Assembly (NCBI GenBank): GCA_019313025.1
Contig: JAFDCA010000344.1
Location: 1 to 11,259, forward strand
DNA length: 11,259 nt
Origin: Deltaproteobacteria bacterium
GTDB taxonomy: Bacteria > Desulfobacterota > Desulfobacteria > Desulfobacterales > UBA11574
Direction: 5' to 3'
Each line of letters starts with the position of its first letter. Within the stretch, counting starts at the first letter, position 1. This document shows positions 1-7,459 of this stretch, one piece after another. A program made the position numbers and the translations under genes. The notes under the pieces are model-generated. The model did no database searches. It worked only from the letters and a program-made list of their open reading frames with translations, and was not told the origin of the DNA.

Positions 1-113
1 ATTTATTATATTTTTTTCACATTGTGTAATTTAGGTAACAAAAACAATATAACGGTAATTTCATTTTCGTCAGGCAAAAACCCGCCGGGGGCAGATGAAG
101 CACGATCTGGAAG

Positions 114-773
114 TCACAGGCCCTGCAAAAGATTTAAAACATCTAGAGGATCGACAACAATAGCACCTGCTCCACTTTCATGCAGCTCTTTTCGGGATCG
201 AAAACCCCAAAGCACGCCAACCGGAAACATGCCGGCAGAAACAGCTGTTTTCATATCAATGGCAGTATCGCCTAAATAAAGGAAATTGGATGGCGGTATG
301 GACAATGTTTTTGCTACTTCAATCGCTCCTTGTGGATTCGGCTTACGGGGAACCGACTCGCGTTGCCCGAAAACAACATCGAAATCCCACTTTGAAAGAA
401 AAGTGTTCACACATTTTTTTGTAAGGGTATGAGGCTTATTCGACAAAATACCAAGTTTCATGCCTTGTGCCTTTAATGTATCCAATAGGTTGGGTATCGC
501 AAAATAAAGTTTGGATTTAACATTATAATTACGAGCATAATCTTCGATATATTCTTTTAGACAGGCATCGATAATTTTGTCTTTACGATATTGTTTTGGC
601 AGTGCCCGTTTTATAAGGATACTTGAGCCGTCTCCGACAAACTTTCGATAAGTTGAAATCGCATGGGTTGGAAATCCCTTATTTGACAGAACCTTATTTA
701 CAGCATCCCCGATATCATCCAGGGTATTAATCAATGTCCCATCAAGATCAAAAAGTACGGCTTCAAATGTCAT
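114..773 (-). CDS. HAD-superfamily hydrolase, phosphoglycolate-phosphatase-like
   Basis: A 219-residue soluble haloacid-dehalogenase-fold phosphatase, probably cytoplasmic and Mg-dependent. Motif I is FDLDGTL at residues 8-14, with Asp9 the expected nucleophile and Asp11 the acid/base. A helical cap follows (about 18-85). Motif II is GILSNKP (108-114, Ser111). Motif III is the Lys of RKPNP (Lys144). Motif IV is LGDTAIDM (167-174, Asp169 and Asp173). This order and length match the Gph/PGP-like subfamily I, whose members hydrolyse 2-phosphoglycolate or other small phosphate esters; the actual substrate cannot be read from sequence. The ATG at 773 is preceded by AGGGGT 11 nt upstream and begins the canonical N-terminus, so the start is secure. 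It is divergent from the DUF5658 gene, and a palindrome lies 46-83 nt upstream of the start. No strong terminator is visible after the stop. Confidence 0.88.
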   Translation of the reverse strand: MTFEAVLFDLDGTLINTLDDIGDAVNKVLSNKGFPTHAISTYRKFVGDGSSILIKRALPKQYRKDKIIDACLKEYIEDYARNYNVKSKLYFAIPNLLDTLKAQGMKLGILSNKPHTLTKKCVNTFLSKWDFDVVFGQRESVPRKPNPQGAIEVAKTLSIPPSNFLYLGDTAIDMKTAVSAGMFPVGVLWGFRSRKELHESGAGAIVVDPLDVLNLLQGL

Positions 774-818
774 GTTTTTTTGTTACCCCTATCCGTGTAC
801 CAAACTTCTCTTGGAATG

Positions 819-856
819 TGAGATAAATTACACAATAATGTATGTAATTTATCTCA
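819..856. promoter_or_regulatory. 14-bp perfect palindrome in the divergent intergenic region
   Basis: TGAGATAAATTACA (819-832) and its exact reverse complement TGTAATTTATCTCA (843-856) flank a 10-nt spacer. The sequence is AT-rich and lies 46-83 nt upstream of the HAD phosphatase start and about 145 nt upstream of the DUF5658 start. Neither strand has a T-run after the arm, so an intrinsic terminator is unlikely. A dimeric-regulator operator, or a hairpin in the phosphatase leader if transcription starts further upstream, fits better. No regulator family is recognised from the arm sequence. Confidence 0.5.
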
Positions 857-998
857 TAACCCCATGGTTCGTATATGTTTTGTTTTTTATATCCCATTGT
901 AATCTAATGATATTATACAACAGTTCCATTTGGCACGATTTTTGATGACCTTGATGACAAATAGCCAAACCAATTCATCGAGGAACCTTTTTTTATTT

Positions 999-1478
999 AT
1001 GACAGGATACCCGAAAGACACGCTTAGTTTTGATAGACGATCCGGGAAAGACCGGCGCAGCCTCGATGTGCCTGAAATCAAGTCCTTGTTTATTCATCGC
1101 CGGAGAAAAAAAATACGCCGTAAGGAGGATACGAATAAAATTGTCTATTTTGACCAATACAGTTCAAAACTTTTTGTGGCCATCGTATTCATTCTTTTTC
1201 TCAGTATCACCGATGCATTATTAACATTATTCCTCATCGATTGCGGGGCCAGTGAAATCAATCCCATAATGGCTTATTTTCTCAACTTTGGCCCCTTTAC
1301 ATTCATAAGTGTGAAATATTTTTTGACATGTTATTCTGTGGTGGTTCTTTTGATACTCAACAATTTTTTTATAGGAAAATTAAAGATTTTCACCCGTTCT
1401 CTCTTTTCTTATGTCATCGGCGTGTTTATGATTGTCATCGGGTGGGAATTGTTTCTAACGTTTCGGATTCTATTTTAA
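999..1478 (+). CDS. DUF5658 family membrane protein
   Basis: A small integral membrane protein of 159 residues from the ATG at 999. The first 50 residues are very basic and presumably cytoplasmic, with DRRSGKDRR at 12-20 and RRRKKIRRK at 34-42. Three hydrophobic segments follow (about 57-80, 96-122 and 134-157). The loop between the first two carries the DUF5658 signature: an Asp-x-x-x-Thr motif at the end of TM1 (Asp72), then GASEINP (83-89). Function of the family is unknown. An open frame extends upstream to a TTG at 930 with in-frame ATGs at 945 and 954. I chose 999 because GAGGAA (980-985) lies upstream at about 13 nt and the earlier residues look unlike a protein N-terminus; the start is moderately certain. 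It is the only confident plus-strand gene. Its TAA overlaps the stop of the convergent cupin gene by 4 nt. Confidence 0.78.
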   Translation: MTGYPKDTLSFDRRSGKDRRSLDVPEIKSLFIHRRRKKIRRKEDTNKIVYFDQYSSKLFVAIVFILFLSITDALLTLFLIDCGASEINPIMAYFLNFGPFTFISVKYFLTCYSVVVLLILNNFFIGKLKIFTRSLFSYVIGVFMIVIGWELFLTFRILF

Positions 1479-1822
1479 ATAAAACTTGAGCTTTTGTTTT
1501 CTGCCTGCCGATGCGCTTCCAGACAAACAACCCCCTCACTTCCTATGACCGCATTATGGGACACGCCGGCCGGCAGATCGAGTCGGTCACCGGAATGAAG
1601 CAAAATTCGTTCCCCGCTATCAGGCAATCCAAATGTGATCGATCCCCTAACGACATAAATTACTTTATGAAAGGTGTGCGAGTGGGTACCGTAAATATCC
1701 TCCGGGTTGTTTGACCAGCGATAGGGTTTCAAATCTTCAGCAGCTAAAATTTTACGGATTGTTGTTTCATCCGGCACCGAATCATCCGGCCATTTTCGAA
1801 CCTCAATACCCTCTTTTTTCAT
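1475..1822 (-). CDS. Small single-domain cupin protein
   Basis: A 115-residue protein with one cupin beta-barrel over about residues 40-105. Cupin motif 1 reads YGTHSHTFHKVIYVVRG (44-60), giving His47 and His49, but Lys53 sits where the usual Glu ligand would be. Motif 2 is complete: Gly78, Pro84, Gly86, His89. Three potential metal ligands (His47, His49, His89) therefore remain. Proteins like this may be small enzymes or metal or ligand-binding proteins; I cannot name a substrate. The frame opens at a GTG at 1846, but GGGAG (complement of 1831-1835) is spaced 8 nt from the ATG at 1822, which I take as the start. It lies downstream of the molybdenum-carrier fusion after a gap of about 90 nt and may be co-transcribed with it. 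Confidence 0.82.
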   Translation of the reverse strand: MKKEGIEVRKWPDDSVPDETTIRKILAAEDLKPYRWSNNPEDIYGTHSHTFHKVIYVVRGSITFGLPDSGERILLHSGDRLDLPAGVSHNAVIGSEGVVCLEAHRQAENKSSSFI

Positions 1823-1915
1823 AATCAAAGCTCCCTTTGGTTTCACTCCGGGGCAGGACTTTTCATCAACCCCATGTTGTCTATCAATAATCAGTATTTG
1901 ATCACGGTTCCTCTT

Positions 1916-2740
1916 TTATTTAACGACTTTCAACTTGTGGGTGTTCCGCAATTTTTCCCACATTGCTTCAATAATGACATAAGATGCCTCGTCCACGTTC
2001 ATTTGTTTATTTTTGGACACAAATTTGCAGGATTCTATGAGTTCATGATTTCCGGACCAAAGACGAAATGCATTTCGAATATATGCACCCAGATTTGAAT
2101 TGAGATCAACAAGTTCATCATGTGTCATATTGGCGATAACGACCTTATCTTTAAGCACCATTTCAGTGATCAATCTCTCGACAGCTTCATGAATGGTTTT
2201 TGGAAGCAGTGGCCGTTTCTTCAAATGGTCGTTTTTGGAATAATCGGTAATGGCCCTTTGGTATGGGACGTTCATTAAATCCAATATTAATGCTCTCTCG
2301 AGCATAAGTTTCGTATGTTTTCCTGCGTGAGGATTCACGGCTGTACTTTGGCCAATCACATAAAGAACATCAATGAGTCTTAACTGAATCCAGTCATTGA
2401 CCAGAGATGCCGCATGAAACGCAATTGTCTGATTGAGATCGACACCAAGAAGCTGATGTCTGTGTTTCAACGTTTCTCTTTCAGCGCGATAAAGATCTCC
2501 GGTGAGTTTGCCATAAAATATAATAAGTGTTCCTTTTGAATCTTTGACGTTCTTTTTGATACACTCAATATAACTATCGGTTGGCATTTCACGAAGATTA
2601 TAATCCTCAGGCAATGTGCCGGTTTCTGTAATCCGACCTTTTGGTATCCATCCGCCATGATCAATTCCCAGCTTAATTGCGGCATCAAGGGCAGCACGAT
2701 CTGCTTCGGTTTGACCTCCTGTTATAATTTTCTTAAGCAT
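1916..2740 (-). CDS. Putative molybdenum-carrier domain fused to DUF6794
   Basis: A 274-residue two-domain protein. Residues 1-150 match the putative molybdenum carrier family (PF12694, a Rossmann-like/SLOG-related fold). The glycine-rich opening KKIITGGQTEADRAALDAAI (3-22) is followed by GGWIPKGR (29-36), YIECIKKNV (57-65) and the strand TLIIFYGKLTGD (71-82). These elements build a nucleotide or small-ligand pocket in the family; molybdenum-cofactor binding is known only for relatives and is inference here. Residues about 178-266 match DUF6794: LPKTIHEAVERL, then IRNAFRLWSGNHELIESC (221-238) and DEASYVIIEAMWEKL (250-264). The frame opens at a TTG at 2773; I prefer the ATG at 2740, where MLKKIITGG begins the conserved domain, although its ribosome site (GAGAAAG) is weak. 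No transmembrane segment or signal peptide. The role of the fusion is unknown. Confidence 0.8.
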   Translation of the reverse strand: MLKKIITGGQTEADRAALDAAIKLGIDHGGWIPKGRITETGTLPEDYNLREMPTDSYIECIKKNVKDSKGTLIIFYGKLTGDLYRAERETLKHRHQLLGVDLNQTIAFHAASLVNDWIQLRLIDVLYVIGQSTAVNPHAGKHTKLMLERALILDLMNVPYQRAITDYSKNDHLKKRPLLPKTIHEAVERLITEMVLKDKVVIANMTHDELVDLNSNLGAYIRNAFRLWSGNHELIESCKFVSKNKQMNVDEASYVIIEAMWEKLRNTHKLKVVK

Positions 2741-2874
2741 TGGTCTTTCTCGTTCGGTTTTAAAAGGAATCAAGGAATCAAAAGAAATATAAATTCTCCT
2801 TTTCCTGGCATGTTAGTGATTCTTTAGTTTCCACACCCGCTGACAGTATATTCAATCGTTTTGATTTCGACAAT

Positions 2875-2892
2875 GACTTTTTAAAGCCGTCA
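2875..2892 (+). repeat. Solo copy of a dispersed-repeat end
   Basis: GACTTTTTAAAGCCGTCA here is identical to the reverse complement of the left end of the element at 10930 (GACTTTTTACGAAGCCGTCA) except for loss of the dinucleotide CG. No partner end is visible within about 200 nt to the left. It is therefore either a relic of a decayed element or a chance match in an AT-rich intergenic region. It overlaps the hairpin described at 2885-2907. Confidence 0.35.
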
Positions 2893-2907
2893 ACTTCGAA
2901 GGCGGCT
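2885..2907 (-). terminator. Weak hairpin after the M24 gene
   Basis: A short stem (AGCCG...CGGCT, extended by imperfect pairs) encloses a CTTCGAAG-containing loop a few nucleotides after the stop of the M24 gene at 2912. On the transcribed strand it is followed by TTTAAAAAG rather than a clean U-run, so termination would be inefficient. It also partly coincides with a possible repeat relic. Confidence 0.28.
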
Positions 2908-2911
2908 GGAT

Positions 2912-4063
2912 TCATTTGACAATGAGAGCCAATGGCCGCCTGGAAAGCGTCTCACAACCGGTTTCAGTAACGACCACGGTGTGGCCGAAACACATGGCAT
3001 GGTTGCTGTCGCTGTCCATCAATATCATGTGGAGAAAGAACACCATGTTGGGGGCTGCAACGACAGAATTGCCGTGAAAAAACATGGGCCAATCCATCCA
3101 GTTGGGTGCAAAAGTGGTACCCAGAGAGTATCCGGTGGCATTGAGTCGATGATTTTGCATACCTGCATCATCGCATATTCGGGCATAGGCGTCAAAAACC
3201 TCGCTGATGGGGCGTCCGGGCTTTAAAGCCTCCTTACATGCCTGCATGGCATCCAAGGCGACGCGATGCATTTTTTCGTGCTGTTCCGTTGCGCTGCCAA
3301 TGGGGATGGTTCGCATCATGGCGGCGTGATAATGGCGATAGGCTGCCGCCCATTCGAGGGTCAGCTGATCGTTTGCATCCAATTTGCGACGTCCGGATTT
3401 GTAACGGCACAAGAGCGCATCTTTACCTGATCCGATAATAAATTCATTTCCGGGATAATCACCGCCGCCGGAAAATATGACCCCTTGCATAGCGGCCAGT
3501 ATGTCTCCTTCATCCGTACCCGGACCCGCCAAACGATACGCCTCATCATATGCCAAATCCGCCAGTTCGGCGGCTTTTCGCACATATTGCATTTCGGCTG
3601 GACTTTTCAAGACCCTGAGCTTGCTGACCAAGTCAGACGCATCTTCGAAAACACAAAAATCGGCAAATTCATTTTCAAGCATCTTACCGTTTTTTGCGGT
3701 CAATCCGTAAGCATCATATTCTACACCCAGTCGTTTTCCTTTGCACCCGAATTCGGTCAAGACAGATTTTAAATCCTTTGCGGGCGTTGCATCCGATCGA
3801 TCCTCCCATATACGGATGTCTTTTATGATGGATGTGTGACGGGCTTGTCTGAGGTCCGGCATGCGGGTCAAAAGCATGAAATGTCCGTCAGCACCAAGAA
3901 ACAAACATTGAAAGAAAACATATCCGAAGCTGTCATAACCGGTGAGATAATACATGCTTTCCTGACGAAACATGAGAAGCCCTTCCAGGCCTCGTCTGTG
4001 CATCTGTTTCAGCGCGTTCTGTTTACGTTGCTCGAACTCTTCCAGAGTAAAATGTAATGCCAT
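2912..4063 (-). CDS. M24-family (creatinase/aminopeptidase-P fold) hydrolase with altered metal site
   Basis: A 383-residue protein with an N-terminal creatinase-like domain (about 1-145) and a C-terminal 'pita-bread' M24 domain (about 155-375). Aligning by eye to the canonical M24 ligands Asp, Asp, His, Glu, Glu, all five positions differ here: Glu237, Ala248 (three residues before the conserved Arg251-Thr252), Tyr312 in the GHGIG-equivalent GYSLG, His345, and Gly360. A normal di-metal peptidase is therefore unlikely. Creatinase and ectoine hydrolase (DoeA/EutD) are relatives known to work on C-N bonds without the classical metal pair, so a non-peptide amidinohydrolase or amidohydrolase role is more plausible. 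No ectoine or creatine genes are nearby, and I do not assign a substrate. Start ATG 4063 has TAGGAG 11 nt upstream. A TATAAAAT box on the minus strand (4088-4095) may mark its own promoter, though no -35 is clear. The coding sequence looks more GC-rich than its neighbours. Confidence 0.8.
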   Translation of the reverse strand: MALHFTLEEFEQRKQNALKQMHRRGLEGLLMFRQESMYYLTGYDSFGYVFFQCLFLGADGHFMLLTRMPDLRQARHTSIIKDIRIWEDRSDATPAKDLKSVLTEFGCKGKRLGVEYDAYGLTAKNGKMLENEFADFCVFEDASDLVSKLRVLKSPAEMQYVRKAAELADLAYDEAYRLAGPGTDEGDILAAMQGVIFSGGGDYPGNEFIIGSGKDALLCRYKSGRRKLDANDQLTLEWAAAYRHYHAAMMRTIPIGSATEQHEKMHRVALDAMQACKEALKPGRPISEVFDAYARICDDAGMQNHRLNATGYSLGTTFAPNWMDWPMFFHGNSVVAAPNMVFFLHMILMDSDSNHAMCFGHTVVVTETGCETLSRRPLALIVK

Positions 4064-4195
4064 GGGTTGTTTTTCTCCTATTAGGTTATTTTATATCAAG
4101 GATCACGATTGAACCCAGCGCCAAATCTTCCGTTAACGGTTGACAAAAAACAACAGGAGCCCATACAATTTTGACCTCGATTTTTATTGCGATGG

Positions 4196-4702
4196 CTATT
4201 TTTTTACCACCTTGTATTTGAGATACACCAAATTTTTTCCTATTTTTTTTATTTCCTCTAGTTCTAAATCCATGGCAATTTCTTCGGAAAAGAGAGACAG
4301 ACCATACCCGAATATTTTTGGAGAAATGGTCACGATAATCTCATCTATCAAATCTTCTTCGGCAAACAGGGAATTCACCAGGGAGCCGCCAGCCAAAATC
4401 ACATGCGAAAAACCCTCTTTTCCCAGGCCATCCAGAATCTCTTTCGGTTTTTTATCAGTGTAAACCAAATTCTCCCACCTGGACTTGCGATTCATATCAC
4501 GCGTCAGAACGATGTTTTTTCGGTTCGGCAGTGGAATTCCAATGGTATCAAATGTTTTTGAGCCCATAATGATGGCACCTGCCCTACTGGTGATTTGTGC
4601 AAAAATTCTTTTATCTTCTTTTCCTGTCCAGTCCGGGAAATGTTCAGGGCTTTTGCCGATTTTGCCATCAACGGTAAGGGCCATTACCAGCGTCACTTTC
4701 AT
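4196..4702 (-). CDS. RibD C-terminal/dihydrofolate-reductase-fold reductase
   Basis: A 168-residue cytoplasmic protein with the DHFR-like fold of the RibD C-terminal family (PF01872). It shows the N-terminal strand and turn TLVMALTVDGKIG (4-16), a central GAIIMGSKTFDTIG (42-55), and the NADPH-binding glycine motif LAGGSLVNSL (103-112), followed by DEIIVTISPKIFGYG (120-134). These members reduce pyrimidine intermediates of riboflavin synthesis or act as general NADPH-dependent reductases. There is no deaminase domain and no riboflavin operon here, so it is a stand-alone homologue of uncertain substrate. The frame opens at 4720, but AGAGG sits 7 nt before the ATG at 4702, which starts the conserved strand. 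It follows the DUF2779 gene by about 80 nt on the same strand, so co-transcription is possible. Confidence 0.85.
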   Translation of the reverse strand: MKVTLVMALTVDGKIGKSPEHFPDWTGKEDKRIFAQITSRAGAIIMGSKTFDTIGIPLPNRKNIVLTRDMNRKSRWENLVYTDKKPKEILDGLGKEGFSHVILAGGSLVNSLFAEEDLIDEIIVTISPKIFGYGLSLFSEEIAMDLELEEIKKIGKNLVYLKYKVVKK

Positions 4703-4783
4703 ATCATCACCTCTTAACATGACAAAGCGTCCAAGGGGCCGTGTGGTTGTTTGTTGTTTGATTTTACCAAGTCCTTCAATATT

Positions 4784-6316
4784 TCACTTAACCTCATGGG
4801 TGATTTTAGGACCACCTGCTTTTTGGGAGGTTATCTCAATTTTAATAAATTGATCTCTGATTTTCATCATGGCCAACGTGTCTTGACGACAATAGGCCAA
4901 TAGGGCTTCTTTGATTTTCTCTTTCTCCTCAGGTGCTGTTTTTGGATCTATAAATCTTAGATATTCAAAAGAAGCATGGCTTCCATCCTTTATGGAAAGC
5001 GTGTCGTATTTCATTTCAGGAACCAAAACCGGCAACACGGATTTGAGTGAAAAGGAACCATGAAATTTTGGATGATAAAAATATTGTCGTATAATGGCAC
5101 ACAAATCTTTAAAACGATTCGGGATGCGTAACAGGTGATCGTGATATTGAGATAGATGTTCGGCGAGCTTTTCGATAATGGTCTTTTCATAGGTTGTATA
5201 AATGAAAATGCTGCCCTCTTCGCCCAAAACATTCAGAAGTGTCCGGGTAAAATCTTCCCTGGGATCCCTAAGGTCATCGCAAATATATTCCTTATGCTCA
5301 AGGGACCCGTCTTTGTAAAGAATATGATCCGACCACTGAAATGGTATAACCTGATAAGGAGAGGTATGGGCGTAAATGGGAATCGCAGGATTCACTGTTT
5401 CGAAATCCAGAAAATGAACAGGATATTCGACGTCTTTAAGCCGAGCATAGAGCTTTTTTGAAATAAAGGCTTCATTATTCTTTACACATTTTTTCATGCG
5501 CTCCTGGAGTTCGGTTAATTTAAAGATGTCAGGAATATCTTTGATATTCTCAACATTCATGCCCCTCAGCTCATCGAACTTTTTCTGTGAAATCCCGTAT
5601 AGATCAAAAATCCAGTGCTCGGGCATGTCTTGAGTGCAATATTCCCAGAATTCGCATGTAAAGGGCGTGTTGCAGTGTCGGGAGGGTTGAATCACAGGGG
5701 CGTCAGGGGCGCTGAGCATTTGCTTTTGTTCATTAATTCTCGAAGATATCTCGTTTTGGATTGAATGGACCTCGTCTGTGACATCAAAAAAAGAAAAGAA
5801 ATTTTCCAGATCGAAATTGTTCCCATCATAGACATATTGATTGTTTATGAGTAAAAGAAGCACCCGGTTGATATGTAAACCGCTTCCTTTTAGAACATAA
5901 TACTGAATGGCAACATCCGGCAAATGAATGTCTTTTACAGAAGTGGAAGACTTCACCTCGATGATATTCCACCGCCCGCCTTCCGTCCGCTTGAGAATAT
6001 CTGCCCGTATCCTGACATCATGGTAGAGAAAAGCGGCTTCAAATATTGCGCTTACCTTTGGATCCTGTAAAATATTTCGTGTGCTTTGGACAGCCTCTTC
6101 GTGGTGAAAATGATCTTCCCGGATCAGAACACCCCCTGGAAACAGACAGGTTGCCAGTTCACCCACTTTGTGTCCAGTGTCAAAAAGCGCCTGTTGAGAA
6201 GGTGTTGCTTCACTGGCAAGATTGCGGTTGAAGCACGAATGCCACAAACGCAAATGACACTGCAATCCTGATAAATATCGAGATTTGGAAAGGCTGGGGA
6301 TTTTGTTGAAACTCAT
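4784..6316 (-). CDS. DUF2779 protein: Fe-S PD-(D/E)XK nuclease-like domain plus DEDD exonuclease-like domain
   Basis: A 510-residue soluble protein with two nuclease-like halves. Residues 1-230 resemble the Cas4/RecB Fe-S nucleases. Cys20 (SGLQCHLRLW) together with Cys215, Cys221 and Cys227 forms a likely four-cysteine 4Fe-4S set. RIRADIL (Asp106) and IIEVKSS (Glu120, Lys122), followed by a QYY motif, make the PD-(D/E)XK catalytic core. Residues about 298-490 are the DUF2779 domain with RNase-H-fold exonuclease features: HFLDFET (Asp304, Glu306), YTTYEKT (Glu377), RFKDL (Asp404), GSFSLKSVLP (420-429) and YCRQDT (Asp479). This suggests metal-dependent DNA or RNA cleavage; the substrate is unknown. 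Start ATG 6316 has only a GGAA upstream at about 8 nt, but the N-terminal MSFNKIPSLSKSRYL is family-like. No CRISPR array or helicase gene accompanies it. All key catalytic residues appear intact. Confidence 0.83.
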   Translation of the reverse strand: MSFNKIPSLSKSRYLSGLQCHLRLWHSCFNRNLASEATPSQQALFDTGHKVGELATCLFPGGVLIREDHFHHEEAVQSTRNILQDPKVSAIFEAAFLYHDVRIRADILKRTEGGRWNIIEVKSSTSVKDIHLPDVAIQYYVLKGSGLHINRVLLLLINNQYVYDGNNFDLENFFSFFDVTDEVHSIQNEISSRINEQKQMLSAPDAPVIQPSRHCNTPFTCEFWEYCTQDMPEHWIFDLYGISQKKFDELRGMNVENIKDIPDIFKLTELQERMKKCVKNNEAFISKKLYARLKDVEYPVHFLDFETVNPAIPIYAHTSPYQVIPFQWSDHILYKDGSLEHKEYICDDLRDPREDFTRTLLNVLGEEGSIFIYTTYEKTIIEKLAEHLSQYHDHLLRIPNRFKDLCAIIRQYFYHPKFHGSFSLKSVLPVLVPEMKYDTLSIKDGSHASFEYLRFIDPKTAPEEKEKIKEALLAYCRQDTLAMMKIRDQFIKIEITSQKAGGPKITHEVK

Positions 6317-6388
6317 CTATGTTTTCCGGTTATAACAAACGATGTGTCATTAAAGTTATGATTTTTTTAAAGAGTTTAATAGACAACA

Positions 6389-7459
6389 TCAGGGCAAAGG
6401 TTTATCGGTATATGCAACGTTCGCTTCTTCTGATTTATAAAGAGGCAACTGCTTTCCTGAACGAACATCCTCCACCCAATTAGGATTCAACAAAAGGGAT
6501 TTCGCGCTTAATACGATATCGGCATTCCTCAGTGCATCCTCCGCACTATCCCTGTCAAATATCTGTCCACAAATCATTAATGGTAAATCCGTGACCTCCC
6601 GGGTTATTTCCGCCATATTTTGATTCGTGCCAAAAGCGTTATCCTTGTAACTGTAAGTTGAAACAGAAATGCTATCGATAGGCTCCTTTGACAACATCTT
6701 GATGACGGTTTGATATTCTTCTTTACTGTCAAACAGGGACACTTTCGGGTCTGCAACCCCCCAATTGGAAATTCTGAAGGTCAGCAGTCGATCATCAGGA
6801 ATCACTTTTTTAACAGCCTGAATCACTTCTTGGGCAAATCGGAAACGATTCTCCACGGATCCTCCGTAAAGATCTGTACGTTCATTAGCGTAAGAGGATA
6901 AGAAATTATTGATGAGATAACCATGAGCGCCGTGGATTTCTATGCCATCAAAACCGGCTTCAACGGCCCCCTTGGCTGTTTCCACAAAACCCAAGATCAC
7001 ATGATCGATATCAAACTGAGTCATAATGTCAGGCACCGGATAAGATTCTCCGGTCATTGGATTGATTTGTTTCGGCATAACGGCACTTGGAGCTATCACA
7101 CGATTTGCCGGATTGATACCAGGCCATGCAATTCGTCCACAATGAAACATTTGCATAATGGCGATAGATTCTTCTTTTTGGATTGCCCGTACCACGGGTC
7201 TCCATGCTTCAATCTGTCGTTGCGTTACCAGCCGGGACTGTCCTGGATAACCTTGAGCGCTTTCATAATCTGTAACAATCGCTTCGGTATAAACGATGGC
7301 AGCCCCATTTTGGGCCCTTCTAATCAAAAAATCAAAAATATCCTGTCGAGGGATACTGTCTTCGGAGGAGGACATGCGCGTCATAGGCGCAACACCGATT
7401 CGATTTTTAAGTGTAAAACCCTTTAATTGGAAAGGTGAAAAAACAATACCGCCACTCAT
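6389..7459 (-). CDS. Old yellow enzyme family NAD(P)H:flavin oxidoreductase
   Basis: A 356-residue FMN-binding TIM barrel of the OYE family. Typical segments are present: LKNRIGVAPMTRMSS (17-31, with Thr27 where YqjM-type enzymes have Cys), MFHCGRIAWPG (104-114), and the catalytic IEIHGAHGYL (173-182). In that motif His176 and His179 are expected to bind the substrate carbonyl or nitro group. NERTDLYGGSVENR (192-205) and the phosphate-binding end around ICGQIF (296-301) and VLSAKSLLLNP (316-326) follow. There is no C-terminal Fe-S or Rossmann extension, so it is a simple ene-reductase, not a 2,4-dienoyl-CoA reductase. It likely reduces activated C=C bonds. AAGGAGGT lies 5 nt before the ATG at 7459; the upstream frame to 7489 merely translates this ribosome site and is rejected. 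It follows the lipoprotein gene by 57 nt. Confidence 0.92.
   Translation of the reverse strand: MSGGIVFSPFQLKGFTLKNRIGVAPMTRMSSSEDSIPRQDIFDFLIRRAQNGAAIVYTEAIVTDYESAQGYPGQSRLVTQRQIEAWRPVVRAIQKEESIAIMQMFHCGRIAWPGINPANRVIAPSAVMPKQINPMTGESYPVPDIMTQFDIDHVILGFVETAKGAVEAGFDGIEIHGAHGYLINNFLSSYANERTDLYGGSVENRFRFAQEVIQAVKKVIPDDRLLTFRISNWGVADPKVSLFDSKEEYQTVIKMLSKEPIDSISVSTYSYKDNAFGTNQNMAEITREVTDLPLMICGQIFDRDSAEDALRNADIVLSAKSLLLNPNWVEDVRSGKQLPLYKSEEANVAYTDKPLP

Noticed and set aside
1..30. AT-rich start of the window resembling AT-rich sequence near 10330-10365 (TATTATATTTTT...CACAT)
   Set aside because: Similarity is short and of low complexity; cannot be separated from chance.
80..95. Possible terminator of the HAD gene (CCCCCGGCGGG then TTTTT on the minus strand)
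   Set aside because: The T-run is good but the stem is only about 3 bp; too weak to annotate.
22..279. 85-codon plus-strand frame
   Set aside because: Mostly antisense to the HAD phosphatase.
6923..7426. 167-codon plus-strand open frame
   Set aside because: Antisense to the old yellow enzyme, which has complete family motifs; no ribosome site and no protein-like features.
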